Origin: CAIPAT01 sp041665605 | GTDB taxonomy: Bacteria > Verrucomicrobiota > Lentisphaeria > Victivallales > Victivallaceae | NCBI GenBank assembly: GCA_041665605.1 | Contig: JBAYIO010000006.1 | Coordinates: 1 to 64,000, forward strand | Length of the DNA: 64,000 nt | Direction of reading: 5' to 3' | Translations under genes and position numbers: made by a program | The notes under the pieces: model-generated | What the model was told of the DNA's origin: nothing | Databases searched by the model: none | Seen by the model: the letters and a program-made list of their open reading frames with translations, nothing else | Part shown: positions 41,936-50,333 of the stretch, piece after piece | Layout: each line of letters starts with the position of its first letter | Position numbering within the stretch: position 1 is the stretch's first letter

Positions 41936-43246
41936 ATGAAAACTTATTGTTCAGGAGGTCTTCTGCTTGCTTTCGCCTTGTCCGTTGCAGTAAATCAATC
42001 CTTTGCCCAGGAACGCGATCCGCGTGAACGACGGCCCCGCGATGAGAAAGGACATAAAGGCGGCGCACAGGAGTACTCTATTGAACAGGCAGTCTCCGAC
42101 CAGGCGCAGCTTCACACAATTGCTTTCAACGGCCTTGCCTTTATCACCGGCGATTTCGGTGCCGACACCTTCCTGCCGCCGGGCAAAGTATGCGACTTTT
42201 TCGGTTTCCAGTACATGCGGGATATTGATGCGGCCCGGAAAGGACACAATCCGGTTTTCCTCGACCGGATTGCTGGAAATGTGCTGCATATCCTCAATGA
42301 CGAACAGCGGGCCGCGTTTGCAAAAGCCGCACACCAGGATGCCGGGCAGTTATCTAGCCTTGCCGAGAAGCGGCTTCCGCTAATCAAGGCTTTCCGCCGG
42401 GAGCTTGACGGGGACATTCCAGCCGGAAGCAAAGGCTTGAACAAGGAGGCGGTGAAGCGGTATGCGGGAGACATCTTTGCTTTTGATGCGGAACTTAGCT
42501 TCAGACGCGCCCAGGTTTTCGGACAAGTGGCGTTCTCCTTAACGCCGGAACAGAAGGAATGCCTCGCCAGGATGAAATTCGGCGATTTTAACACCTGGCC
42601 CGATATTGACACGGACAGATACAAACTGCCCGGAGGCACGGAAAAACTGGTGAATGTGGCGTATATGACCTATGCCAGTGAGTTTTTCAGTTGGTATGCG
42701 GGGTCGATCAAAGCGGATACCTATTTCTGTCCGGAACGGCACGGCACTTATTTCGGCGGATTCTACATGAAAGACATGCCGGCGATGGGCAAACGCAATT
42801 ACGACATCAGCACGTCCGTGACCGGCGACAGCGGCAAAGAGTTTCTTAATCTGCTTACCCAGGAACAACGGAGGAACATTACTGTCATACCAGACTTGCA
42901 GCGCAAGACTCTTCTGGCAATTATCGATGTGCGGCGCTCCATTGCCGCTGAATTGCGCAAGTTCATCAATGGTGGACAGGCGGACGAGGAAAAATTGCTT
43001 GAGCTTGGACGCCGCTACGGCGAACTGGACGGAGAGATGTCTTATTATTACGCGACGGCGTTCGCGAAGGTGAACCATGCCTTGACCGGAGAACAGCGCA
43101 AAGTGCTTATTAAGCTTCGCAATCTGAATGGATATGTCAGCGCGCCGGCTTATATTTACTCTGCGCCCGTTAAAGGGGAGGTAAAGCTGCCTGACACTGA
43201 TTGCTTCTTTTTTCAGGATGTAAAACCAGTACTGGCCGCAAAATGA
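41936..43246 (+). CDS. Secreted protein with internal duplication, unknown function
   Basis: A 436-residue protein with a signal peptide ending near SFAQ at residue 24 and a charged Arg/Asp-rich stretch after it. Two halves are homologous: FNGLAFITGDFGADTFLPPG, then FFGFQYMRDIDA and LNDEQRAAFAK (about 64-150), parallel YASEFFSWYAGSIKADTYFC, then YFGGFYMKDMPAMGK and LTQEQRRNI (about 245-325). Each half ends with an LTxEQ-type helix, as in Spy/CpxP proteins. The domain is not one I can name. SD AGGAG precedes the ATG. It is probably a periplasmic or surface protein under the same ECF sigma factor. Confidence 0.65.
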   Translation: MKTYCSGGLLLAFALSVAVNQSFAQERDPRERRPRDEKGHKGGAQEYSIEQAVSDQAQLHTIAFNGLAFITGDFGADTFLPPGKVCDFFGFQYMRDIDAARKGHNPVFLDRIAGNVLHILNDEQRAAFAKAAHQDAGQLSSLAEKRLPLIKAFRRELDGDIPAGSKGLNKEAVKRYAGDIFAFDAELSFRRAQVFGQVAFSLTPEQKECLARMKFGDFNTWPDIDTDRYKLPGGTEKLVNVAYMTYASEFFSWYAGSIKADTYFCPERHGTYFGGFYMKDMPAMGKRNYDISTSVTGDSGKEFLNLLTQEQRRNITVIPDLQRKTLLAIIDVRRSIAAELRKFINGGQADEEKLLELGRRYGELDGEMSYYYATAFAKVNHALTGEQRKVLIKLRNLNGYVSAPAYIYSAPVKGEVKLPDTDCFFFQDVKPVLAAK

Positions 43247-43284
43247 GTTCCGCCTTGCATAATTGCAGCAGGAGATTGTTTGAA

Positions 43285-43851
43285 ATGAAACTGAACAGAA
43301 AGAATAAAGTCATAGTAATCATCGGGATTGCCGTACTGCTGGTTTTGTCGCTTTACGAACTGTATTTCCCGCTGTTTCGAAAACACGCCCCCGATCCGGA
43401 TAAAATGGTCCGGAAGGATGCGGTCAAGTATCTGGCATCCAGGCAGTTTGCATCGCTGCCGGAATCAGAGCAGGAGCGCTATGTGAAAAGTTTGCGGACG
43501 GATAAAAACGGCCCTCCTATCCCTTTTTCCAATGATTTGAGCCAGGATGAACGTGCCGCCGTTTTCAAAAATACCAGAAAAATAATGCACAAGGAAATGA
43601 AAGAACGGATGAATACTTTTTTTGCCATGAACAAGGAGGAGCAGGAAAAGTTTATTGACAATATGGTCAGGGAAATGGAAGCGCGGCGAAAAAGCGGAAC
43701 GTTTCCTCCAGGCGGAGGTCCGCCCGGGGGCCCGGGTGGACCGAGCAAGGCGATGATCCAGAATATGCTGGAAAATACCGATTCCACAACCCGTGCCCAG
43801 ATGACGGAATTCCGCAAGCGGATGGAACAGAGAATGCCGCCGCCGCAATAA
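43285..43851 (+). CDS. Membrane-anchored protein with Gly/Pro-rich linker, unknown function
   Basis: A 188-residue protein with one N-terminal transmembrane helix (residues 9-31). A helical exterior domain rich in Glu, Lys and Met follows, then a PPGGGPPGGPGGP linker near 149-162 and a short C-terminal helix. LPESEQERYVKSL and MNKEEQEKFIDNM resemble the helix starts of Spy/CpxP proteins. An upstream ATG at 43243 overlaps the previous stop but lacks a ribosome binding site; GGAG ten bases before 43285 supports that start. By composition it belongs with the neighbouring stress-operon proteins. Confidence 0.6.
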   Translation: MKLNRKNKVIVIIGIAVLLVLSLYELYFPLFRKHAPDPDKMVRKDAVKYLASRQFASLPESEQERYVKSLRTDKNGPPIPFSNDLSQDERAAVFKNTRKIMHKEMKERMNTFFAMNKEEQEKFIDNMVREMEARRKSGTFPPGGGPPGGPGGPSKAMIQNMLENTDSTTRAQMTEFRKRMEQRMPPPQ

Positions 43852-43888
43852 CAAGGTAACAAATCAGCAAAAGTTTAATTAAATCAAA

Positions 43889-43932
43889 AAGGAGGAATAT
43901 CATAGTTAACAATGCAGTTGAGTTATTATTGA
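43889..43932 (+). other. Strong Shine-Dalgarno without a normal gene, with a six-residue frame
   Basis: AAGGAGG at 43889-43895 is near-perfect but no start codon follows at normal distance. The first ATG, at 43912, opens a frame of only six codons (MQLSYY) ending at 43932. It may be a leader peptide, a remnant of a deleted gene, or chance. Confidence 0.3.
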
Positions 43933-43983
43933 ACCATTTAGGCCGTATTAATTGTTTTTCCACAACACTCAGGAGATGAAAAA

Positions 43984-44607
43984 ATGAACAAGCTAATGGT
44001 ATTGGTTGCAGCCGGCATGCTGGGAATGGGGTCTTCCGTCACTTTTGCACAGGAAGCTGCGGCCGTCGCCGCAAATTCAGATCAGCCGGCGAAGAAAGAG
44101 ATGAAAGAAAAAGGCCGTGGTGAGCGGCGCGGCGGCCCGGGCAGAGAGATGGATGAAATGTCCGGCCCCGGCGACAGAGGTCCCGGCGGCGATAATATGC
44201 GCATGATGACTGACCGCCTGCTCATGAAGTATCCGAAAGAAATGGAAGAAATCAAGAAATTGAGAGAAACTGATCCGGAGGCCGCTAAGAGTAAAATGCA
44301 GGAACTCTCTAAGAAAGTCGGCGAAGAAATGAAGGCCGAACGCGAAAAAATGCAGGCCGAACGTGAAAAACTCATGGAAATGGCTAAGACATACCAGAAA
44401 GATAAAGATCCGAAAGTGCTTGAACAGATCAAGGCAAAAGTAACCGAGCAGTATGCCCAGCGCCTTGAAAACTTGAAGAAGAAAATAGAATTTGACGAAA
44501 ACAACATCAAGGAAAGAAAAGCCAAGTATGATGAAGCAGTTGCCAATAAAGACCAGGAAATAGCCAAGAGACTGGAAAGAATCACCAACCCTCCTAAGAT
44601 GGATTAG
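43984..44607 (+). CDS. Secreted coiled-coil protein, last gene of the sigma-factor operon
   Basis: A 207-residue protein with a signal peptide ending near TFAQ at residue 23. A Gly/Arg/Asp/Met-rich low-complexity segment (about 40-72) is followed by a long charged coiled coil (about 75-200) full of Glu and Lys heptads, such as KSKMQELSKKVGEEMKAERE. It is Met-rich, unlike most exported coiled coils. AGGAGATG precedes the ATG, and a strong terminator follows 28 bp after the stop. It is perhaps a periplasmic chaperone-like or structural protein; no family recognised. Confidence 0.65.
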   Translation: MNKLMVLVAAGMLGMGSSVTFAQEAAAVAANSDQPAKKEMKEKGRGERRGGPGREMDEMSGPGDRGPGGDNMRMMTDRLLMKYPKEMEEIKKLRETDPEAAKSKMQELSKKVGEEMKAEREKMQAEREKLMEMAKTYQKDKDPKVLEQIKAKVTEQYAQRLENLKKKIEFDENNIKERKAKYDEAVANKDQEIAKRLERITNPPKMD

Positions 44608-44634
44608 CTCCCCTTTTCCATCTTTTGTTCCCCC

Positions 44635-44680
44635 GGCAGTTCCCGTGCCGATACCGCACGGGAACTGCCTCTTTTTTTTT
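44635..44680 (+). terminator. Strong Rho-independent terminator
   Basis: A 14-bp perfect stem (44635-44648 with 44656-44669), a 7-nt loop and then nine or more T (44672-44680). It closes the operon of 39889-44607. Confidence 0.95.
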
Positions 44681-44845
44681 GATGTTCCGCCATCGCTCCA
44701 AGCAGCAAAAATACGCATGTTCTTTAAAGCTGTCCGGAGCCGCCATAATCTCCTGTTTCCATTATAATAAATCTGCTTGTGGCTAAGGCGTTTGCGCCAA
44801 CCTGTAAAATTTGCGAAAAAACGGAAAATAAAGGTCGATTTCAGC

Positions 44846-44873
44846 TTGTCAAAACCGGCAAAAGGTGTAGATT
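44846..44873 (+). promoter_or_regulatory. Candidate promoter of gyrA
   Basis: TTGTCA (44846-44851), a 16-bp spacer and TAGATT (44868-44873). The region 44681-44845 before it shows nothing else I can support. Confidence 0.4.
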
Positions 44874-44913
44874 ATTAAAATGTATTTATAACGTCCTCCT
44901 CCGGGGGATCAGC

Positions 44914-44937
44914 ATGGAGACAAGACAAAAACTATGA
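44914..44937 (+). CDS. Seven-residue leader frame overlapping the gyrA start
   Basis: METRQKL: the ATG at 44914 has a good GGGGGA Shine-Dalgarno, and its TGA overlaps the gyrA ATG (ATGA at 44934-44937). The only Shine-Dalgarno for gyrA itself (GGAGA) lies inside this frame, 14 bases from the gyrA ATG, which is long. Translational coupling is therefore likely if the frame is translated. Confidence 0.35.
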   Translation: METRQKL

Positions 44938-47579
44938 ATGAACTTGAATCAAGAGATTTTCCTGTAAATATTGAAGATATTATGCATACTGCATATCTGC
45001 AGTATTCGTTGAGCGTAAACGTGGGCCGCGCCATTCCGGACGTCCGCGACGGGCTGAAACCGGTGAACCGGCGTATCCTGTACGCGATGCACATGCTCGG
45101 GCTCTCCAAATCCCACTCCTATACCAAAAGCGCGAAAGTCGTCGGCGAAGTGATCGGTAAGTACCATCCGCATGGCGACTCCTCGATTTATGACGCCATG
45201 GTGCGTCTGGCCCAGGACTTCTCGATGCGCGCACCGCTGATTGACGGGCAGGGTAACTTCGGGAGTATTGACGGCGATGCCGCCGCCGCCTACCGTTATA
45301 CCGAGTGCCGCATGGAACGCTTGTCGGAGGAACTGCTGGCCGACATAGAAAAAGATACCGTTGACATGACGCTGACCTTCGACGAGTCTTCGCAGGAGCC
45401 GACTGTACTGCCGGCGCGTTTCCCGCAACTGCTGGTCAACGGCACGACCGGTATCGGGGTCGGCATGGCAACCAGCATCCCGCCGCACAATCTGGCTGAA
45501 GTGATCAATGCCACGATCTGCGTAATGGAAAATCCGACGGCGACGATTGACGAGCTGATGCAGCATATGCCGGGTCCGGACTTCCCGACCGGCGCCATTC
45601 TGCGCGGCAAAAACGAAGTCCGCAAATTCTATGCCACCGGCCGCGGAACTTTCAGAGTCCGCGCCAAGGCGGAAATAATCGAAACCAACGGCAAAGAGCA
45701 AATCATCATCACCGAAATTCCATATGCCATCAACAAAGAAAATATGGTGAAGAAGATTGCCGAACTGGTCAATGATAAAAAGATCACCGGGATTTCCGGT
45801 TTGCGCGACGAGACCAGCCGCCGGGTTGGCATCCGCGTGGTGATTGACATTAAACGCGGAGCCATGGGCAGCGTGGTACTTAATCAGCTTTACGCCCATA
45901 CCCAGCTTGAATCCGTGTATGGTTCGATCATGCTGGTGGTTGACCACAACCGGCCGCGAGTGATGAATCTGCCGCAAGTCTTGCAGGCATATATTGACCA
46001 CCGTATGGAAGTGGTGGTCCGCAGAACGATATTTGAACTCAAGAAAGCGGAAGCCAGGGCGCACATCCTCGAAGGATTGCTGCTGGCGCTGGCTAATATT
46101 GATGAAGTTGTAAAAATCATCCGCGATTCCAGAAACCGCGAAGCCGCCGCCGAGGGCTTGATTGCGCGATTCCAGTTCTCCAAGGAACAGGTCGGTGCCA
46201 TCCTGGAAATGCGCCTGCACCAGTTGACCGGACTGGCGATTGAAGATGTCCAGACGGAATATGAAGAACTGACCAAACTTATCGCCTACCTGAAATCACT
46301 GCTTGCCAGCCGCGAAATGCGCCTGGAAGTGATCAAGAATGAACTGATTGAAGTCAGAGAGAAACATTCCAATCCGCGCCGCACCGAAATTACTTTCGAC
46401 GACTCCGATTTGAACATTGCCGACCTGATTGCCAGACATTCCTGCGTGATAACGGTTTCCAATACCGGCTACATCAAACGGGTGCCGTCCGACACTTACC
46501 GCACTCAGCATCGCGGCGGCGTAGGCATCATGGGCATGGAAACCAAAGACGCGGACTTTGTCGAGCATCTGTTCAACGCGGACAGCCACGACCTGATCTT
46601 CTTCTTTACGGACAAAGGATTCATGTACTGGCTGAACGTTTATGAAATCCCGGAAGCATCCAGAATTTCCAAAGGCAAGGCCATTGTCAATATGATCAAG
46701 ATCGAGCCCGGCGAAAAAATCAAAGCCATGCTGACGGTCAGTCCGGACGAAATGGAAGATACAAGTAAATATATTATCATGGCGGCCCGCAGCGGTTATA
46801 TTAAAAAGACTGCGCTCCCGGCGTTCAAGAATCTGCGCCGCACCGGCATCCGCGCCCTGACCATTGAAGAAAATGATGACTTGATCGCGGCGGATATCAC
46901 CACTATCGGCAATGACATCATTCTTTCCACCGGACTCGGCATGGCCTGCCGGTTTGATCAGGCTCAGGTGCGTCCGATGGGCCGTACCGCCCGCGGCGTA
47001 ACCGGCATGCGGTTCAAACTGGCGAACGATTATCTGGTCGGCATGGAAGTGATCAAAGAGGAAGTCGGCGAAGTAGAAGAAGGGCAGGAGGAAAATGCCA
47101 CCGGGCCGGAACTGCTGGTTGTAACTTCCCGCGGCATGGGTAAACGCAGTTTTGTCAGCACTTACCGCAAGACCAAACGCGGTGCCAAAGGCGTAACCAA
47201 TATCCGGTTCCGTGAAACTGAAGACATCGTCATCGCCGCTATTCAAGTGGAAAAAGGCGATGAACTCGTGCTGACCACGGAGCGCGGCCAGCTCGTGCGC
47301 ATCCCGACGGATGAGATCAGGACTATCGGCAGGGCGTCAAAGGGCGTCAAAATCATGAATCTGCGCGAAACCGACCGCATCACCGGCGCGGCAAAAATAG
47401 TCAAAGTGGAAGGCGAGGAAAGCAGCATCAAAATCGAAGCTGTTCCCGAAGCCGGTGTAGTGCCGGAGATTGAAGATATCCCTGAACTCGAAGATGTCGA
47501 CATTGATGACGTCGATGATATTGATGATATTGATGGCGTCGATGATGTCGAAGAGGATGACGACAAAGATACCGTTTAA
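44934..47579 (+). CDS. gyrA: DNA gyrase subunit A
   Basis: An 881-residue type II topoisomerase subunit that cleaves and rejoins DNA. The catalytic tyrosine is Y122 in AAYRYTE. The quinolone-determining region reads HPHGDSSIYD, with Ser83 and Asp87 in E. coli numbering, the usual sensitive residues. The C-terminal beta-pinwheel starts near 505; the GyrA box at about 525-531 is QHRGGVG instead of QRRGGKG, with another box-like KRGAKG later. The last 38 residues are a long acidic tail of Asp, Glu, Val and Ile. The sequence is GyrA-like rather than ParC-like throughout the N-terminal half. No gyrB lies in the window. It is followed 15 bp later by folP. Confidence 0.97.
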   Translation: MNELESRDFPVNIEDIMHTAYLQYSLSVNVGRAIPDVRDGLKPVNRRILYAMHMLGLSKSHSYTKSAKVVGEVIGKYHPHGDSSIYDAMVRLAQDFSMRAPLIDGQGNFGSIDGDAAAAYRYTECRMERLSEELLADIEKDTVDMTLTFDESSQEPTVLPARFPQLLVNGTTGIGVGMATSIPPHNLAEVINATICVMENPTATIDELMQHMPGPDFPTGAILRGKNEVRKFYATGRGTFRVRAKAEIIETNGKEQIIITEIPYAINKENMVKKIAELVNDKKITGISGLRDETSRRVGIRVVIDIKRGAMGSVVLNQLYAHTQLESVYGSIMLVVDHNRPRVMNLPQVLQAYIDHRMEVVVRRTIFELKKAEARAHILEGLLLALANIDEVVKIIRDSRNREAAAEGLIARFQFSKEQVGAILEMRLHQLTGLAIEDVQTEYEELTKLIAYLKSLLASREMRLEVIKNELIEVREKHSNPRRTEITFDDSDLNIADLIARHSCVITVSNTGYIKRVPSDTYRTQHRGGVGIMGMETKDADFVEHLFNADSHDLIFFFTDKGFMYWLNVYEIPEASRISKGKAIVNMIKIEPGEKIKAMLTVSPDEMEDTSKYIIMAARSGYIKKTALPAFKNLRRTGIRALTIEENDDLIAADITTIGNDIILSTGLGMACRFDQAQVRPMGRTARGVTGMRFKLANDYLVGMEVIKEEVGEVEEGQEENATGPELLVVTSRGMGKRSFVSTYRKTKRGAKGVTNIRFRETEDIVIAAIQVEKGDELVLTTERGQLVRIPTDEIRTIGRASKGVKIMNLRETDRITGAAKIVKVEGEESSIKIEAVPEAGVVPEIEDIPELEDVDIDDVDDIDDIDGVDDVEEDDDKDTV

Positions 47580-47594
47580 TTATACGGGTTTTCA

Positions 47595-48449
47595 ATGGTC
47601 CTTTGTTTCAAAAACAGGCAATTGGATCTTTCCGGCGTAAGCCGTTTGATGGGAATCGTCAACGTTACGCCGGATTCGTTCAGCGACGGCGGCAGATGCT
47701 TTAATTCCGAAGGTGCCGTTGCGCACGGATTGAAATTGCTTGAAGAGGGGGCCGACATCATTGATATCGGCGGCGAATCCACGCGTCCCGGCGCCGTCGC
47801 CGTCAGTCCGGAGGACGAAACCGCCCGAATTGTGCCGGTGATCCGGGAACTGAAGCGGAAAAATCCAGATTGCATTATCAGCGCCGACACCAGAAAAAGG
47901 GAAGTGGCCGCCGCCGCCCTCGCCGCCGGTGCGGATATTATTAATGATATTACCGGATTGCGGCATTCGCCGGAGATTGCCGCAATTGCCGCAGAATACG
48001 GCGCCGGCCTGATCCTGATGCACATGCGGGGAACACCGGAAACCATGCAGTCTGCTGAAAACCTCAAATATTGCGATATAGTTAAAGAAGTTTCTGAATT
48101 TTTATTGCAGGCTGTGGAAAAAGCCCTTGAATACGGCGTGAAACGGGAAAATATTGTACTGGACCCGGGAATCGGATTTTCCAAGACTCCGGAACAGAAT
48201 CTGGAGCTGATCGGTAGGATCGAAGAGATTAAAGCGCTTGGATTCCCGGTTCTGGCCGGACATTCCCGCAAGTCGTTTATCGGTGCGGTTCTCGGACGCA
48301 AAAATCCGGAAGACCGCATCTTCGGGACTGCCGGGGTTACCGCTTTTCTGGCCATGCGCCGCGCGGAAATCATCAGGGTGCATGACGTCAGGGCGATGAA
48401 GGATGTAGTGACCATGTTCAGCCGCTGCGCTGAATACGGTTCAAAATAG
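47595..48449 (+). CDS. folP: Dihydropteroate synthase
   Basis: A 284-residue TIM-barrel enzyme of folate synthesis that joins p-aminobenzoate to hydroxymethyl-dihydropterin pyrophosphate. The motifs are GIVNVTPDSFSDGG near 20, DIGGESTRPGA near 56, NDITGL near 116, DPGIGFSKTPEQN near 191 and AGHSRKSFIG near 221, all intact. Length is normal. The first ATG has no strong ribosome binding site; translation may be coupled to gyrA, whose stop is 15 bp upstream. It is followed 11 bp later by cdaA. Confidence 0.96.
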   Translation: MVLCFKNRQLDLSGVSRLMGIVNVTPDSFSDGGRCFNSEGAVAHGLKLLEEGADIIDIGGESTRPGAVAVSPEDETARIVPVIRELKRKNPDCIISADTRKREVAAAALAAGADIINDITGLRHSPEIAAIAAEYGAGLILMHMRGTPETMQSAENLKYCDIVKEVSEFLLQAVEKALEYGVKRENIVLDPGIGFSKTPEQNLELIGRIEEIKALGFPVLAGHSRKSFIGAVLGRKNPEDRIFGTAGVTAFLAMRRAEIIRVHDVRAMKDVVTMFSRCAEYGSK

Positions 48450-48460
48450 AGGACTGGAAA

Positions 48461-49309
48461 ATGGCAAATTATATGACCTATATGCAGGATGCCTGGACGT
48501 ATTTGAGGCCGGCCCTGGAAATCGCCATTCTGGCGTTCCTGATCTACAAAGTCCTGTATTATCTGCGCGGCACCAGGGGTTCCAATATCCTGGCGGGAAT
48601 CCTGATCATGCTGATGCTGCTGACGGCGGCCTGCGACCTGATTAAGCTCGAAGTCCTCAACTGGATTCTCACCGGAGTATGGACGGTGCTGGCGACTGCG
48701 GTTATCGTTATTTTCCAGCCGGAACTCAGACGCGCGTTCGCCCAGCTCGGCAGCGCATCGTTTATGCATTCCGACCGCAAAAAAGAGGCGATTACTGAAG
48801 TTGTGACCGCCGTGCTGAATATGTCCAAGCGCCGGATCGGCGCGCTCATCGTCATTGAACGCAGCATCGGCATGCGGGCGATTGTCGAAGACTCCATCAA
48901 GCTGGACATCAAACTCAATTCCCTGATCATCGAATCTATTTTCTTCCCCAATTCTCCATTGCATGACGGGGCGATTATTATTAAGAATGACAAAATCATT
49001 GCCGCCCATTCAATCCTCCCGCTTTCGCGTGATGAATCCCTGACCAGATCGCTTGGCACCCGCCACCGCGCGGCGGTCGGAATTACAGAGGAATCCGATG
49101 CGGTGGTTGTGGTCGTTTCGGAGGAAACCGGCAAAATCAGCATTGCCTGCCGCGGCAGTCTCCGGCAGGACATCAAGACGGACAAGCTGCTGAAATACCT
49201 CACCGGGCTGCTGATATCCAACGATGCCGACTCTTTCGCCAGCATGTTCGGCACGATGGAGGAAAATGAACAACTGACCGGCTTTACCAGCGGTGAAGAG
49301 GGATCATAA
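48461..49309 (+). CDS. cdaA: Diadenylate cyclase (c-di-AMP synthase), CdaA type
   Basis: A 282-residue membrane enzyme that makes cyclic di-AMP from two ATP. Three transmembrane helices lie at about 13-85, then the DAC domain with HDGAI (D169 to A171) and TRHRAAVG (R201 to R203), the two catalytic signatures. A C-terminal helical tail follows. The stop shares one base with the cdaR start (TAATG), so the pair is coupled, as in bacteria where CdaR regulates CdaA. c-di-AMP usually controls potassium and osmolyte balance and envelope homeostasis. Confidence 0.95.
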   Translation: MANYMTYMQDAWTYLRPALEIAILAFLIYKVLYYLRGTRGSNILAGILIMLMLLTAACDLIKLEVLNWILTGVWTVLATAVIVIFQPELRRAFAQLGSASFMHSDRKKEAITEVVTAVLNMSKRRIGALIVIERSIGMRAIVEDSIKLDIKLNSLIIESIFFPNSPLHDGAIIIKNDKIIAAHSILPLSRDESLTRSLGTRHRAAVGITEESDAVVVVVSEETGKISIACRGSLRQDIKTDKLLKYLTGLLISNDADSFASMFGTMEENEQLTGFTSGEEGS

Positions 49310-50307
49310 TGGATTATCGTTTAAACAACCAGGAAAGAGACCGCCTCAGATGGATTCCGGCGGTTATCCGCAATGATTTTCTCCGGAAATTTCTCGCGCT
49401 GTTTTTTGCGGTGCTGGTGTACCTGATGGTCGCCAATAAAATCGGCACTGAAGAAAAGATTTCAAATGTGCCGGTGGATATCGAACTGCCGGGCGGACTG
49501 GTCAATCTGGACGCCAGAAAACCGACGATTAACGTGACTGTGCGCGGCAGTAAAAAGAACCTCTCCGGCATTGGCGCGATGGATATCAAAGTCAAGGCGG
49601 AAGTCGTCGAGAACAAATATATCGCCGGATTCCCTTATCTGCTTAAACTGAGCATGGACAACATTAAAACACCGTTCGGTGTAAGCGGCGTGAATTTCAA
49701 CCCGAAAGAGATTCCGCTGTCGCTTGAAAGAAATGATTCTAAAAAAGTGATGGTCGAGCAGAAATTTGATTCCATCCAGAATCTGCCGAAAGATTATGCG
49801 GTAGGCAAAATAAAAATCAACCCCGCTGAAGTGCTGATTATCGGCCCCCAGAGTATTATCAAGGAAATTAAATCTATCCAGACCCGGCCGATTCCGCTGG
49901 ACAGCCAGACCATCGAAAGTTTTGAATATCAGGCGCCGTTATCCACCCCTGACTCCATAAAAGTCTCCCCGATCAAAGTGACGGCGCAGGTGGAAATAGT
50001 CCGCAATTTTATCACCAGAACCTTCAAATCCGTGCCCATCCGGCTGCTCCAGCCGCCCGATGATCAGGAATTGCTGAAAGTCGAACTGCTCTCCACGCCG
50101 AACGCCGATATAACAGTCTACGGTCCGCAGAGCAAAGTGGCCCTGCTGAAACCGGAGGAGGTCAAGTCCTATATCGATGTTTCAGCCCTCCAGGAATCCG
50201 GCTCTTTCAGCTCGGAAGTCTACTGCTGGACCAGCGACCCGGAAATAAAGGTCAAAAACATCTACCCCGAAAAAGTTAAACTGAAACTTACCCGCGTCAA
50301 AAAATAG
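49309..50307 (+). CDS. cdaR: YbbR-domain protein, CdaR-like regulator of CdaA
   Basis: A 332-residue protein with one transmembrane helix near residues 28-45 (FLRKFLALFFAVLVYLMVAN) and about three extracytoplasmic YbbR repeats (VPVDIELPGGLVNLDARKPT, LPKDYAVGKIKINPAEVLII, VKVELLSTPNADITVYGPQS). CdaR proteins contact CdaA at the membrane and modulate c-di-AMP synthesis. The glmM gene that often follows in Firmicutes is absent; the next gene is convergent. Start and stop are clear. Confidence 0.88.
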   Translation: MDYRLNNQERDRLRWIPAVIRNDFLRKFLALFFAVLVYLMVANKIGTEEKISNVPVDIELPGGLVNLDARKPTINVTVRGSKKNLSGIGAMDIKVKAEVVENKYIAGFPYLLKLSMDNIKTPFGVSGVNFNPKEIPLSLERNDSKKVMVEQKFDSIQNLPKDYAVGKIKINPAEVLIIGPQSIIKEIKSIQTRPIPLDSQTIESFEYQAPLSTPDSIKVSPIKVTAQVEIVRNFITRTFKSVPIRLLQPPDDQELLKVELLSTPNADITVYGPQSKVALLKPEEVKSYIDVSALQESGSFSSEVYCWTSDPEIKVKNIYPEKVKLKLTRVKK

Positions 50308-50333
50308 CGGACGGGCGGCTCTCCCTGCAAGGA

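Noticed and set aside
44949..46220. Long minus-strand open frame (423 codons) opposite gyrA
   Set aside because: It lies wholly within gyrA, has no ribosome site or recognisable domain, and is His/Asn/Phe-rich in the way antisense frames of this genome's codon usage are.
44934..47579. ParC rather than GyrA because of the altered GyrA box
   Set aside because: The N-terminal half, the DGDAAAAYRYTE active-site region and the full-length pinwheel domain are GyrA-like; ParC has a different active-site context.
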